DNA of 64,000 bases, taken from the NCBI RefSeq assembly GCF_001650195.1, contig NZ_LXYR01000003.1, positions 1 through 64,000 of the forward strand. Reading direction: 5' to 3'. This DNA comes from Phormidesmis priestleyi BC1401. GTDB lineage: Bacteria; Cyanobacteriota; Cyanobacteriia; Leptolyngbyales; Leptolyngbyaceae. This document shows positions 26,049-34,927 of this stretch, piece by piece (within the stretch, counting starts at the first letter, position 1; each line of letters opens with the position of its first letter). The translations under genes and the position numbers were made by a program. The notes beneath the pieces were generated by a model. That model worked only from the letters and a program-made list of their open reading frames with translations. It ran no database searches and had not been told where the DNA came from.

Positions 26049-26834
26049 ATGGTCAATTCGAAGGTCGAGGACATCATCAATAAGAGTGGAAATAATTTTC
26101 ATTGCAAAGTCATTAATTATCTGAAAAAAAAGGGGTGGCAAATTCTCGTAAGCCCCTACTACATGGATGGTGCAACTAACAAGCCTCGTGAAATCGACTT
26201 AATTGCAGAAAAAGTGTTTACCAATGAAGGTGAACAAGGCTTCCCTAGGGCTGTGGTCGTCAAGCTATTCATTGAGTGCAAATATATTCCTCAGCCAAAT
26301 GTATTTTGGTTCAGCGAGAAAGATCATGTTTCAGCAAAAAAGTGGGTCATTGACAATACGCCTTTACCCGCAGACAACATCTTTACTAACCACCACCATT
26401 ATCTCGCCTCAGAATCTAGGAAGGTGGCTAAGCTGTTTTCCGGTGAGAGCAGGCAAAATACTGAAAATGAGGTAATCTATAAAGCCTTGAATCAGAGCCT
26501 AAACGCTATGGTTTATCTTAGAGGGCAGGAAGTTAGTCGAGAATCCATCTGGCAAACTGAACATAGGTTCGGGATACTCCCACCTACTATTGAGATGCCC
26601 GTCATTGTTTGTAACAGCTTTGCTGATTTTCATCGCGTTGACATGGAAGACTTAGGTGCTCCAAAGCCTATCGATACTAATTTTCAACTTGAAGTAAACT
26701 ACGCATACATAGACCAGGACAAGAGCCACAAGACGGAATACTTTTTAATTGACATTGTCGCTTTTGATAAATTAGACGATTTTTTGGACGTTCTTGAAGA
26801 TGATAAAAAAGCCATATTTTCGATTTTCACCTGA
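26049..26834 (+). CDS. Lone PD-(D/E)XK nuclease-like protein in a tRNA-Glu-bounded islet
   Basis: A 261-residue protein with a restriction-endonuclease-like core: an alpha helix with NFHCKVINYLKKKGW (residues 16-30), then PREIDLIAE (Asp50) and LFIECKY (Glu76, Lys78), which fits the D ... E-x-K active site of the PD-(D/E)XK superfamily. The remaining 180 residues are not recognised. The start has GAGGA 6 nt upstream. The gene is clearly more AT-rich, with more AAA/AAT/ATT codons and fewer CGATCG sites than its neighbours, a sign of transfer. It is the only gene between the two copies of the tRNA-Glu-end repeat. A role in defence is plausible but unproven. Confidence 0.7.
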   Translation: MVNSKVEDIINKSGNNFHCKVINYLKKKGWQILVSPYYMDGATNKPREIDLIAEKVFTNEGEQGFPRAVVVKLFIECKYIPQPNVFWFSEKDHVSAKKWVIDNTPLPADNIFTNHHHYLASESRKVAKLFSGESRQNTENEVIYKALNQSLNAMVYLRGQEVSRESIWQTEHRFGILPPTIEMPVIVCNSFADFHRVDMEDLGAPKPIDTNFQLEVNYAYIDQDKSHKTEYFLIDIVAFDKLDDFLDVLEDDKKAIFSIFT

Positions 26835-26934
26835 GAGCCTCACGTAGCTGATTTTCTGAGCAAGAGTGTCTCAGAGACAATTCCTACTACACGAGAAGTT
26901 GGGGTATCGATGCAACAACGCCCTTTGAATTGAC

Positions 26935-26999
26935 TTCGAGTTCCTCTGGGGGTATGTAGCAAAATGTAAGAAGGGCAAGACTTTATCGGTCTTGCCCTT
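26935..26999 (+). repeat. Right copy of the tRNA-Glu 3'-end repeat (attR-like or tRNA relic)
   Basis: Carries the last part of a T arm (TTCGAGTTCCTCTGGGGG), the identical downstream spacer and the terminator stem of the tRNA-Glu gene. There are no matching anticodon or D arms upstream, so no functional tRNA is encoded. This is what an integration junction, or a partly deleted duplicate tRNA, would leave. Confidence 0.8.
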
Positions 27000-27009
27000 C
27001 TTCTTTTTT
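26971..27009 (+). terminator. Second copy of the tRNA-Glu terminator
   Basis: An 11-bp stem AAGGGCAAGAC / GTCTTGCCCTT with a 7-nt loop, followed by CTTCTTTTTTT, an even better T tract than the first copy. It could now terminate transcription coming from the nuclease gene 137 bp upstream. Confidence 0.85.
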
Positions 27010-27217
27010 TGGTGAAATTCTCCTCGCTGGCGGCTGCGGTCGATCGCTCCAGTTAAATATTCTGGACACAAACTCTTGAACTTCACCTAATCGTTAGAAA
27101 GATTTTTGACAATGTTGGTCAAATTTAACCCTCGTCTCAGCCCTTTGAAGAATGGCAGAATAATGAACCACCTCTAGGATGAAAGCGGTCTACTCAGAAA
27201 ATGTGGAGAGCCAGCCA

Positions 27218-28051
27218 ATGTCGCTGATTAAATTAGAAGATTTTTATCCTGCCTATCGCGAAGGACATTCTGACAGTAAATCTGAGATCAAGAGTTTTGA
27301 AGTTTGCACTCAAGGGGGCAAAAAGGTCGGCTCGGTAACTGATATTTTAGTGGACGAGCAACAGGGACGGTTTCGGTATTTAGTGGTTGATATGGGTTTG
27401 TCGGGCTTCGGCAAGAAAGCGCTACTTCCGATCGGGCTAGCCCACATTAACTACACCGATCATCGAGTCTATGTGGAGGGCTTGAGCAAAGGGCAAATCG
27501 AACGCTTACCTGATCTTCATGACCTAGAGCGGGTTGACTATCACTATGAAGAACAGGTGCGAGATGTTTATCGCCCGACGACCCCAGCAAGTGTGGCTCA
27601 GGGCACGACGAAAGGAGTTTCTCACTATGAGCAAGACCCCAATCTATATGCTGTGAATGACACTCAGCACCAGTCTTTGAAGCTGTATGAGGAACGATTG
27701 ATTGCTAGTAAGCAACGGCAAAAGACGGGAGAAGTCGCGATCGAGAAGCACGTTGAGACAAAGACGGCGCGGGTGTCGGTTCCGGTTGAGAAAGAGCGGG
27801 TGGTGATTGAGAGAGTGACTCCGATGGGTGGGGCGGCGATCGCTCCTGGGACGGCTTTTCAGGAGGGGGAAGTGGCTCGGATGGAGGTTTATGAGGAGAC
27901 CCCTGACATTCATAAGGAGGCATTTGTGCGCGAGGAAGTTCGGGTCACGAAAGTCGTCGATCAAGATACGGTGATGGCTGAAGAAACGCTGCGACGTGAA
28001 GAATTGGAGGTGAATACGCAGGGTCACCCAGCCGTGGATCAAGAGCGGTAG
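27218..28051 (+). CDS. PRC-barrel plus DUF2382 (YsnF/AvaK-like) stress protein
   Basis: A 277-residue soluble protein. The N-terminal third is a PRC-barrel domain (about residues 20-110, with FEVCTQGGKKVGSVTDILVDEQQGRFRYLVVDMGLSGFGKKALLPIGLAHI), and the C-terminal third a DUF2382 domain with the characteristic RLIASKQRQKTGEVAIEKHVETKTARVSVPVEKERVVIERV. The same two-domain type occurs in stress-linked cyanobacterial proteins such as AvaK (akinete-associated). The start at 27218 has GGAGAG 8 nt upstream; an ATG at 27179 lies further upstream in frame. Biochemical role unknown. Confidence 0.85.
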   Translation: MSLIKLEDFYPAYREGHSDSKSEIKSFEVCTQGGKKVGSVTDILVDEQQGRFRYLVVDMGLSGFGKKALLPIGLAHINYTDHRVYVEGLSKGQIERLPDLHDLERVDYHYEEQVRDVYRPTTPASVAQGTTKGVSHYEQDPNLYAVNDTQHQSLKLYEERLIASKQRQKTGEVAIEKHVETKTARVSVPVEKERVVIERVTPMGGAAIAPGTAFQEGEVARMEVYEETPDIHKEAFVREEVRVTKVVDQDTVMAEETLRREELEVNTQGHPAVDQER

Positions 28052-28508
28052 GTTAGGGAGGCTTTGAGCTGAAACCTGCTTAACGGTGTCGATTGATTTG
28101 TAGCCAAACGCTTAATAAGCGATATCGGACTCCCTGATGAAAATCGCTATGCGCTGATTCGGCAAATCCGCGATCGAGGTGAACGATTCCGGCGATCGCG
28201 GCTGGATTTCAGCAGCATTTAGCCAAGTCATTTAACCCCGACGAATTAGGGGCGATCGTCGCCAGCCTAGTCAACCACCCACCGTAGGGACGTTTCGGTG
28301 GAACGTCTCTCCAACAATCGCCCCACAATCACTTATTAATCAACGACGATCGCGGCTTCGTTTGCCCAACACGATCGTCTCATAGACTGTCCTATACTTC
28401 AGTCTAAAAGTTGCATCTATCGGTAGAGGGTTAAACAGGAGTACCCACTTATCTTAAAGGTAGATTTCCAGTCGAATTTCTACACTCGGCACTTTACATT
28501 TTGTTTGT
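28052..28508. other. Gene-free 457-bp gap with decayed sequence and one palindromic repeat
   Basis: No intact gene. The stretch 28110-28260 contains CGATCG-rich, coding-like sequence interrupted by stops, perhaps an old gene relic. A dispersed palindrome lies at 28284-28310. The last 120 bp before sucrose synthase should hold its promoter; no convincing hexamers are seen, and no ribosome binding site precedes its start. Confidence 0.5.
28284..28310. repeat. Dispersed palindromic repeat (GACGTT family), copy 1
   Basis: GTAGGGACGTT, then a 7-base loop TCGGTGG, then AACGTCTCT. One of five copies in this window; the consensus stem is AGAGACGTT / AACGTCTCT. Confidence 0.75.
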
Positions 28509-30920
28509 ATGCATGAACTGGTTCAAGCTGTTTTAGACAGCGACGAAAAAACGGCTCTCCATCAGGTGATCAATGCGCTTACCACTTCAGAAAAGCGCTA
28601 CTTCCTGAGAACCGAGATTCTACAGACATTTGCAAATTATTGTCACAATGCTCAAAAGCCCGCCTACTTCTTTCACGCCTCCTCGATCGGAGAACTCATG
28701 CATCATACCCATGAGATGATTTTTCAAGAAGGAGAAACCTGGTTTTTGCTGCGTCCGTGGATTGGCAGCCAACAGATTTGGCGATTGAGCGCTGATTTAA
28801 GCAGATTTGATCAAATGACCCCCGAAGCGTTGTTAGACGTGCGCGATCGCTTTGTCGATCGTGCTCAGTCTCGCATTCTAGAACTTGATCTGCGCCCATT
28901 CTATAAAGATTCACCAACCATTCGCGATCCGAGGAGTATCGGACAAGGGTTAGCGTTTCTCAATCATTATTTGTGCGACGAATTACTCAATGATTCGGCT
29001 TATTGGCTAGAGGCGCTGTTCAACGTGCTGCATCAGAGCCACTATGAATCGATCGAGCTATTGATCAACGATCAGATTCACTCTGGTCAAGAGATGGCTG
29101 AACAGGTCAAACAGGCATTGCGCTTTTTGAAAGTGCGATCGAACGATGAACTTTATAGCGAGGTGCATGAGCAACTACAAGAATTAGGGTTTGAGCCGGG
29201 ATGGGGCAACACAGCCGGACGCGCCTCTGAGACATTGGAATTGCTCGATCGGCTGATCACCAGCCCCGAACCTGCCATTCTAGAAGCCTTTGTGAGCCGC
29301 ATCCCAGCCACGTTTCGAGTTGTGCTGGTCTCGATTCATGGATGGATTGGGCAAGAAAGCGTGCTAGGGCGACCCGAAACTACGGGACAGGTTGCCTATG
29401 TGCTAGATCAAGCTCGAAGCTTAGAAAATAAACTGCGAGAAGACATTCAGCTTGCGGGGTTAGACTTGCTGAATATTCAGCCGCAGGTGTTGATTTTGAC
29501 GCGCTTGATTCCTAACTGTGAGGGCACTCAGTGCGGGGTGCGGCTCGAAAAAGTAGACGACACCGAAAACGCCTGGATTTTGCGGGTGCCGTTTCGAGAG
29601 TTCAACCCCAAAGTCACCCAAAACTGGATTTCTAAATATGAGATTTGGGGCTATTTAGAGACGTTTGCGATCGATGCCGAAGCTGCCATTCTCAAACAAC
29701 TCGGCACCAGCCCAAATTTAATTATCGGCAACTATAGCGATGGCAATTTAGTTGCATTTCTATTATCGCGTCGTCTCAAATCGATTTACTGCACCATTGC
29801 TCATTCTCTCGAAAAACCAAAGCGGCTATTCAGCAATCTCTATTGGCAAGACCTTGAAGATCAGTATCATTTTTCCGCGCAATTTACGGCAGATTTGATT
29901 AGCATGAATGCGGCGGATTTTATTGTCACGTCGTCTTATCAAGAGATTGTAGGGACTCCCGAAGCGATGGGTCAATACGAGTCATACAAATGCTTTACAA
30001 TGCCGCAGCTTTATCACACAGTTGATGGCATTGACTTGTTTAGCCCCAAATTTAATCGAGTTCCGCCAGGGGTGAATGAGAAATCTTTCTTTCCCTACAG
30101 TCAGGCGGACGATCGCAATTCTGGGTTGCAGAGCCGCATCTATGATTTGCTGTTTACGCGTCAAGATCAGACGACGATCGGGTCACTCGCTGATCTCAAT
30201 AAGCGACCGATTTTGGCACTCGCGCCGATGACCCCGATCAAGAATCTAGCTGGACTGGCAGAATGTTTTGGCAAAAGTCAGGAACTCCAAAACCACTGCA
30301 ACTTAATTCTAGTCACCAATAATCTCGACCTGGGGCAGACGACGAGTTTTGCAGTAGCGGAGGAAATTAAAAAGCTGTACGCCATTTTAGGTCAGTATCA
30401 CCTGCACGATCGCGTCCGGGTGATTGGGATGAACTTCACCAGCATAGAGTTGGGCGAAATCTATCGGGCGATCGCCGATCGTCAAGGCGTATATGTGCAG
30501 CCTGCCCACTTTGAAGCATTTGGACGCACTATTTTAGAGGCGATGATTTCGGGGTTGCCGACCTTTGCGACTCAGTTTGGCGGCGCGTTGGAAATTATTC
30601 ACGATAAAGACAACGGATTCCATATTAATCCCATGAATCACGAAGAAATGGCTGAGGAGATCCTGGGTTTTGTAACTCAATGTGAAACCGAGCCGCAACA
30701 CTGGCAGACCATTTCCGATCGAGCCATCAAACGGGTGCAAGAGCAATATAACTGGAAGTTACATACCCAACAACTTCTCTTGCTAGCGAAAACTTATGGC
30801 TTTTGGAGCTATGTATCACGCGACGATCGGGAAGCCCTATTGCAATATCTAGACGCGCTATTCTACCTCCTGTATAAGCCAAGAGCCGACTTGATTTTAG
30901 AAGCGCATATGCGGCGCTAG
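28509..30920 (+). CDS. susA: Sucrose synthase
   Basis: An 803-residue cytoplasmic GT4-family enzyme that interconverts sucrose + NDP with fructose + NDP-glucose. The N-terminal regulatory part (about residues 1-260) begins MHELVQAVLDSDEKTALHQV and is followed by the catalytic half, with YCTIAHSLEKPKRLFSNLYW, FTADLISMNAADFIVTSSYQEIVGT, GIDLFSPKFNRVPPGVNE and the nucleotide-sugar site VYVQPAHFEAFGRTILEAMISGLPTFATQFGGALEII (with the E-x7-E motif). The length matches plant and cyanobacterial SuSy. The next gene, 194 bp downstream on the same strand, is a GH65-beta-PGM fusion, so sucrose cleavage and disaccharide phosphorolysis could feed one pool. Confidence 0.95.
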   Translation: MHELVQAVLDSDEKTALHQVINALTTSEKRYFLRTEILQTFANYCHNAQKPAYFFHASSIGELMHHTHEMIFQEGETWFLLRPWIGSQQIWRLSADLSRFDQMTPEALLDVRDRFVDRAQSRILELDLRPFYKDSPTIRDPRSIGQGLAFLNHYLCDELLNDSAYWLEALFNVLHQSHYESIELLINDQIHSGQEMAEQVKQALRFLKVRSNDELYSEVHEQLQELGFEPGWGNTAGRASETLELLDRLITSPEPAILEAFVSRIPATFRVVLVSIHGWIGQESVLGRPETTGQVAYVLDQARSLENKLREDIQLAGLDLLNIQPQVLILTRLIPNCEGTQCGVRLEKVDDTENAWILRVPFREFNPKVTQNWISKYEIWGYLETFAIDAEAAILKQLGTSPNLIIGNYSDGNLVAFLLSRRLKSIYCTIAHSLEKPKRLFSNLYWQDLEDQYHFSAQFTADLISMNAADFIVTSSYQEIVGTPEAMGQYESYKCFTMPQLYHTVDGIDLFSPKFNRVPPGVNEKSFFPYSQADDRNSGLQSRIYDLLFTRQDQTTIGSLADLNKRPILALAPMTPIKNLAGLAECFGKSQELQNHCNLILVTNNLDLGQTTSFAVAEEIKKLYAILGQYHLHDRVRVIGMNFTSIELGEIYRAIADRQGVYVQPAHFEAFGRTILEAMISGLPTFATQFGGALEIIHDKDNGFHINPMNHEEMAEEILGFVTQCETEPQHWQTISDRAIKRVQEQYNWKLHTQQLLLLAKTYGFWSYVSRDDREALLQYLDALFYLLYKPRADLILEAHMRR

Positions 30921-30931
30921 GAGTCGAAATA

Positions 30932-31054
30932 CCCTCACCCCAGCCCTCTCCCTAGGGAGAGGGCGCAAGAGTCTAGTTTTCCGTCTCCCCAGGGAGGGGG
31001 AGCAAGAGTCTAGTTCCCCTTCTCCCTGGGGAGAAGGGGTTAGGGGATGAGGGC
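30932..31054. repeat. Palindrome-rich dispersed repeat, copy without terminal repeats
   Basis: A 123-bp stretch built of hairpins (CCCTCTCCCTAGGGAGAGGG; CTTCTCCCTGGGGAGAAGG) framed by ACCCTCACCCC and GGGGATGAGGG, plus an internal direct repeat GCAAGAGTCTAGTT. It is related in style to the cores of the elements at 2014-2179 and 3957-4137, but no flanking terminal repeats are seen. Confidence 0.7.
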
Positions 31055-31114
31055 AAAGACTGAGCCGCAGACCGACCATCTCTCTATAAACCTCCCCAAC
31101 CCACTGTCGTGACG

Positions 31115-34048
31115 ATGGCTAACCCAGTTTCTGCTTCACCGTTTATCTACAAAGACTGGCTTTTGATCGAGCCTGACTTTGATCCTGCTCAACTGCATCA
31201 CCGAGAAACCGTGTTTACGATCGGCAACGGCTATCTAGGAACGCGCGGCACCTTTGAGGAAGGCTATCCTCGTGCATCTCCGTCTACCTTGATCAACGGC
31301 GTGTATGATAGCGTCCCGGTGATGTATACCGAGTTGGTCAATTGCCCCGACTGGCTGCCGCTCGTGGTGATCGTCAACGGCGATCGCTTTCGCATGGATC
31401 AGGGCGACGTGTTGAGCTATGAGCGATCGCTGGATCTGCGGCGGGGGGTGTTGACTCGATCGGTGCGGTGGCGCAGTCCCACAAATAAAACGGTCGATCT
31501 GAAGTTTGAGCGATTTGCAAGTCTGGCAGATCAGCAAGTAGTGGCGTTGCGCTGTCAGATTACACCCGTCGATTTTGATGGCTTTATCGAAGTGCAGGCG
31601 AGCATCAATGGCTATCCTGAAAACCAGGGATTTAACCATTGGGAATGGCTCAACCAAGGCAAAACCGATCGCGGCGTTTGGCTGCAAGTTCGGACTCGTA
31701 GCTCTCGCATTGAGTTGGCAATGGCATCGGGAATCACGATCTCAGGAATCGAGGCATCGCAGCAGGTGTCGAGTGTTCCGGGCTATCCCACCTTAACGAC
31801 AACCTTTATGGCGACGATGGGGCAGACGGTGACGATCGAGAATCTGCTCATCGTGTTTACTTCGCGAGAAGTCGAGTCGCCTGTGACTGCGGCACAGGAA
31901 AAACTTGCCGCTCTGCCCGACTACTCCACGGTGTTGAGCGCTCACGAGCAAGCCTGGAATCAAAACTGGGAAGCTAGCGATATTGTGATTGAAGGCGACG
32001 TGAGAGCGCAGCTTGCCGTTCGCTATAACCTGTTTCAGCTTTTGATTGCGGCTCCTCGCCATGACGATCGGGTAAGCATTCCGGCTAAAACACTGGCGGG
32101 GTTTGGATATCGTGGGCACGTTTTTTGGGACACCGAAATCTTTATTCTGCCGTTTTTCACCTACACGCAGCCTGCGATCGCCCGCAATCTTTTAAATTAT
32201 CGCTATCACACTCTGCCAGGAGCGCGACGCAAGGCAGCATACTACGGCTATAAGGGCGCAATGTTTGCCTGGGAAAGTGCCGATACGGGCGATGAAGTTA
32301 CGCCGCGCTGGGCATCGCCGAATGACCCGTATGCAGAAGATATTCGGATTTGGTGCCGCGATCGCGAGATTCACATCAGCGCCGACATCGCTTATGGTGC
32401 CTGGTATTACTGGAAGGCAACGGGCGACGATGCGTGGATGCGAGACTGCGGGGCAGAATTAATTCTCGACACGGCAGTGTTTTGGCGCAGTCGTGTGGAA
32501 TGGAATACGAAACAGGAGCGCTATGAGATTCGCGAGGTAATCGGCGCGGATGAATATCACGAACATGATGTGCACAACAGCGCTTTTACGAATCGGATGG
32601 CGCAGTGGCATCTCGAAAAGGCAATGATTGTGTTTGATTGGTTATTTCATCACTATCCCGACAAAGCGATCGAGCTACAGAAAACGCTGCAACTCACATC
32701 TGAGCGGCGATCGCGGTGGCAAGATATCATTAACAATCTCTGGATTTCCTACGACTCGACGACGGGATTGATTGAGGAATTTGAGAACTTCTTCAAAATT
32801 GAAGACATCAAATTAGCAGACTATGAACCGCGCACCAAATCCATGCAGTCCATTTTGGGGATTGAGGGAGCCAATAAGCGGCAAGTGCTCAAACAGCCAG
32901 ATGTGTTGATGCTGATTTATTTGATGCGTCAATCTCAAGAGTTTCCTTACGATCTCAAAATCCTTAAAACCAACTGGGATTATTATGCGCCGCGCACCGA
33001 TATTACCTACGGGTCGTCGCTCGGACCTGCAATTCACGCGATTTTGGCATCTGATTTGGGAGACGTGCAGGAGGCATCCGATCGCTTCTGGCAAGCTGTT
33101 TTAGTAGACCTCGAAGACACGAGAGGAAACGCGTCGGAAGGCATTCATGGCGCATCGGCGGGAGGCATTTGGCAAGCCGTCGTCTGGGGATTTGGCGGCG
33201 TACAGATCACCGAAACTGGACCGGTCGCCCATCCTCATCTGCCTCCTAGCTGGACGCGCCTAAAGTTTAAGCTGCGTTGGCATGATCAATGGCATGAATT
33301 CGACTTGAAGAATGAAACTCACAGCGCAGACACAACGGAAACTATAATGACAAATCCAACCGATTCTTCAACGTCTGTGAATCAAAGTTCTTCTGATATT
33401 CGAGGGTTTATTTTTGATTTAGATGGCGTTCTCACCGACACGGCAGAGTTTCACTATCGAGCGTGGCAGCGACTCGCCGATGAGGAAGGATTACCGTTCG
33501 ATCGTCAAGCCAACGAAGCGCTGCGAGGCGTGTCTCGTCGAGAGTCGTTGCTCAAAATCGTGGGCGATCGACCCTATTCTGACGCGAAACTGCAAGAAAT
33601 GATGGATCGCAAAAATCACTATTATGTTGAGTCGATCCAAGACATTGCCCCAGGCGATTTGTTACCCGGAGCGCTCGATCTGCTCACAGAACTGCGACAA
33701 GCCGGAATCAAAATCGCCTTGGGTTCAGCCAGCAAAAACGCCCGTCCGGTGGTCGAAAAATTAGGCATTGCAGAATTGATGGACGCGATCGCCGATGGCT
33801 ACAGTGTCGCTCAGCCGAAACCCGCCCCCGATCTCTTCCTATTTGCAGCCCAAGAGCTAGGATTACAGCCTGCTGAATGTGTGGTCGTCGAAGATGCAAC
33901 GGCAGGAATCGAAGCGGCGATCGCAGCAGGAATGCGGTCGATCGGGTTAGGTCCGGTCGATCGAGTCGGAGCCGCCGATGTAGTTCTGCTCGATCTTAAA
34001 GACGTTCACTGGTCAGACCTGCAAGCAAAATTGACTGCCGCAAACTGA
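31115..34048 (+). CDS. GH65 disaccharide phosphorylase fused to beta-phosphoglucomutase
   Basis: A 977-residue fusion. Residues 1 to about 740 are a family GH65 phosphorylase (maltose, trehalose or kojibiose type): N-terminal FTIGNGYLGTRGTFEEG, central GYRGHVFWDTEIFILPFFTYTQP, and general acid Glu480 in GADEYHEHDVHNSAFTN. After a Ser/Thr-rich linker, a HAD-fold domain begins at about 760 with FIFDLDGVLTDTAEFHYRAW (nucleophile and acid Asp), LGSASKNA and KPAPDLFLFAAQELG, all typical of beta-phosphoglucomutase. Together they would turn a disaccharide plus phosphate into glucose and glucose 6-phosphate. Which disaccharide is not decidable by eye. The ATG at 31115 is preferred to the GTG at 31109. 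Confidence 0.92.
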   Translation: MANPVSASPFIYKDWLLIEPDFDPAQLHHRETVFTIGNGYLGTRGTFEEGYPRASPSTLINGVYDSVPVMYTELVNCPDWLPLVVIVNGDRFRMDQGDVLSYERSLDLRRGVLTRSVRWRSPTNKTVDLKFERFASLADQQVVALRCQITPVDFDGFIEVQASINGYPENQGFNHWEWLNQGKTDRGVWLQVRTRSSRIELAMASGITISGIEASQQVSSVPGYPTLTTTFMATMGQTVTIENLLIVFTSREVESPVTAAQEKLAALPDYSTVLSAHEQAWNQNWEASDIVIEGDVRAQLAVRYNLFQLLIAAPRHDDRVSIPAKTLAGFGYRGHVFWDTEIFILPFFTYTQPAIARNLLNYRYHTLPGARRKAAYYGYKGAMFAWESADTGDEVTPRWASPNDPYAEDIRIWCRDREIHISADIAYGAWYYWKATGDDAWMRDCGAELILDTAVFWRSRVEWNTKQERYEIREVIGADEYHEHDVHNSAFTNRMAQWHLEKAMIVFDWLFHHYPDKAIELQKTLQLTSERRSRWQDIINNLWISYDSTTGLIEEFENFFKIEDIKLADYEPRTKSMQSILGIEGANKRQVLKQPDVLMLIYLMRQSQEFPYDLKILKTNWDYYAPRTDITYGSSLGPAIHAILASDLGDVQEASDRFWQAVLVDLEDTRGNASEGIHGASAGGIWQAVVWGFGGVQITETGPVAHPHLPPSWTRLKFKLRWHDQWHEFDLKNETHSADTTETIMTNPTDSSTSVNQSSSDIRGFIFDLDGVLTDTAEFHYRAWQRLADEEGLPFDRQANEALRGVSRRESLLKIVGDRPYSDAKLQEMMDRKNHYYVESIQDIAPGDLLPGALDLLTELRQAGIKIALGSASKNARPVVEKLGIAELMDAIADGYSVAQPKPAPDLFLFAAQELGLQPAECVVVEDATAGIEAAIAAGMRSIGLGPVDRVGAADVVLLDLKDVHWSDLQAKLTAAN

Positions 34049-34090
34049 CAACCCGTTTCTCAGGCGTGATCTGAAATTCGTCAAAAATAC

Positions 34091-34486
34091 CTATTGGATG
34101 ACAGCAGCCTTGATCGGCGGTTTCACTCCATTGTTTTTTACTCGCGTCTCAGCGCTTCTGCGAACGCGATCGCTCTTGCGGGTGCCGCCTGCCATCTCAT
34201 ATTCGCGGCTGTCGTTGCCATACTGTGCAGAAACGCCGTTCATCAACTGATCGAGCAAATCGCCCATGCGTCTTTCCATTGCGTCGATTTCTAGTTTTGT
34301 GGCATCAAGCTTGGCGATCGTGGTGTTGTAGTTGTTTAATTTGGTTTGCAACTGCTCGATCTGCTGCGACAAGGTTTCAAGACTGCGATCGCTACCAAAG
34401 TCCATTTTAGAATCGACCGCTCTAAGCTTGAAGATTCGCAGTTGTCCCTTGTCGAGAATGCGTGAGGTGCGCTGTAAACGTGGCAT
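34091..34486 (-). CDS. Small coiled-coil protein of unknown function
   Basis: A 131-residue protein with a basic N-terminus, a strong predicted coiled coil (about residues 34-85, LETLSQQIEQLQTKLNNYNT followed by TKLEIDAMERRMGDLLDQL) and a basic tail (RKSDRVRRSAETRVKNNG). There is no signal peptide or membrane segment. It ends 42 bp from the convergent GH65 fusion gene. No family is recognised. Codon use and composition match the neighbours, so it is likely a real cyanobacterial gene. Confidence 0.65.
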   Translation of the reverse strand: MPRLQRTSRILDKGQLRIFKLRAVDSKMDFGSDRSLETLSQQIEQLQTKLNNYNTTIAKLDATKLEIDAMERRMGDLLDQLMNGVSAQYGNDSREYEMAGGTRKSDRVRRSAETRVKNNGVKPPIKAAVIQ

Positions 34487-34657
34487 AAGATAGGTGTCCC
34501 TGTAAACAAGTTGATACTGCTAGTGTGTCTCTGCAACTATCCAAACTGGATGAGTAAATCGCGCAGAATAGGGTGTTGCTTTTAAGAGATTTTTGGAGTG
34601 GGACTGGTGATTTCCTCAACCTGAATGAGGTCGATCGGGGTTTTTACTGAAAAAATT

Positions 34658-34804
34658 AACCCGTTTGTGGTCATAGGGAACCCGTTTGTGGCAAATGGGT
34701 CTCTTGTCAGGGTCAACACTGCGGGATTCACGAGGAATGGGAACCCATTCGCGACGACAGAGAACCCATTTGTGATGACAGGGAACCCATTTGTGGTTAC
34801 AGAG
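34658..34804. repeat. 21-bp tandem repeat array, about seven units
   Basis: Units of consensus AACCCATTTGTGATGACAGG(G) begin at 34658, 34679, 34742, 34763 and 34784, with two degenerate units in register at 34700 and 34721. Because 21 is a multiple of 3, frames on both strands stay open through it (NGFPVIT-like and GNPFVVT-like heptads), but this looks incidental. It lies about 125 bp upstream of the ATPase/TPR gene pair. Confidence 0.85.
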
Positions 34805-34927
34805 TAAGCGGAGACTACGATCGGGCTAATTGCTCGCGACACCGAAGCGAATCTTGCTGATTAAGAAAGCAACGTGAGCTTTGCGACCGAATACAATAGG
34901 GGGGCAATTGAGTGAAACCGTTATCGT

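Noticed and set aside
26885-26999. Second functional tRNA-Glu
   Set aside because: Only the T-arm end, 3' side and terminator match; no D arm or anticodon arm can be folded.
34658-34804. CRISPR array
   Set aside because: Units are directly abutting with no unique spacers, and no cas genes are in the window. The 42-bp repeat at 15261 and the 120-bp TPR repeats were rejected for the same reason.
34582-34842. Repeat-containing small protein (TNGFPVI heptads) on the minus strand
   Set aside because: The frame exists on both strands only because the DNA repeat is 21 bp long; there is no ribosome binding site and no sensible protein outside the repeat.
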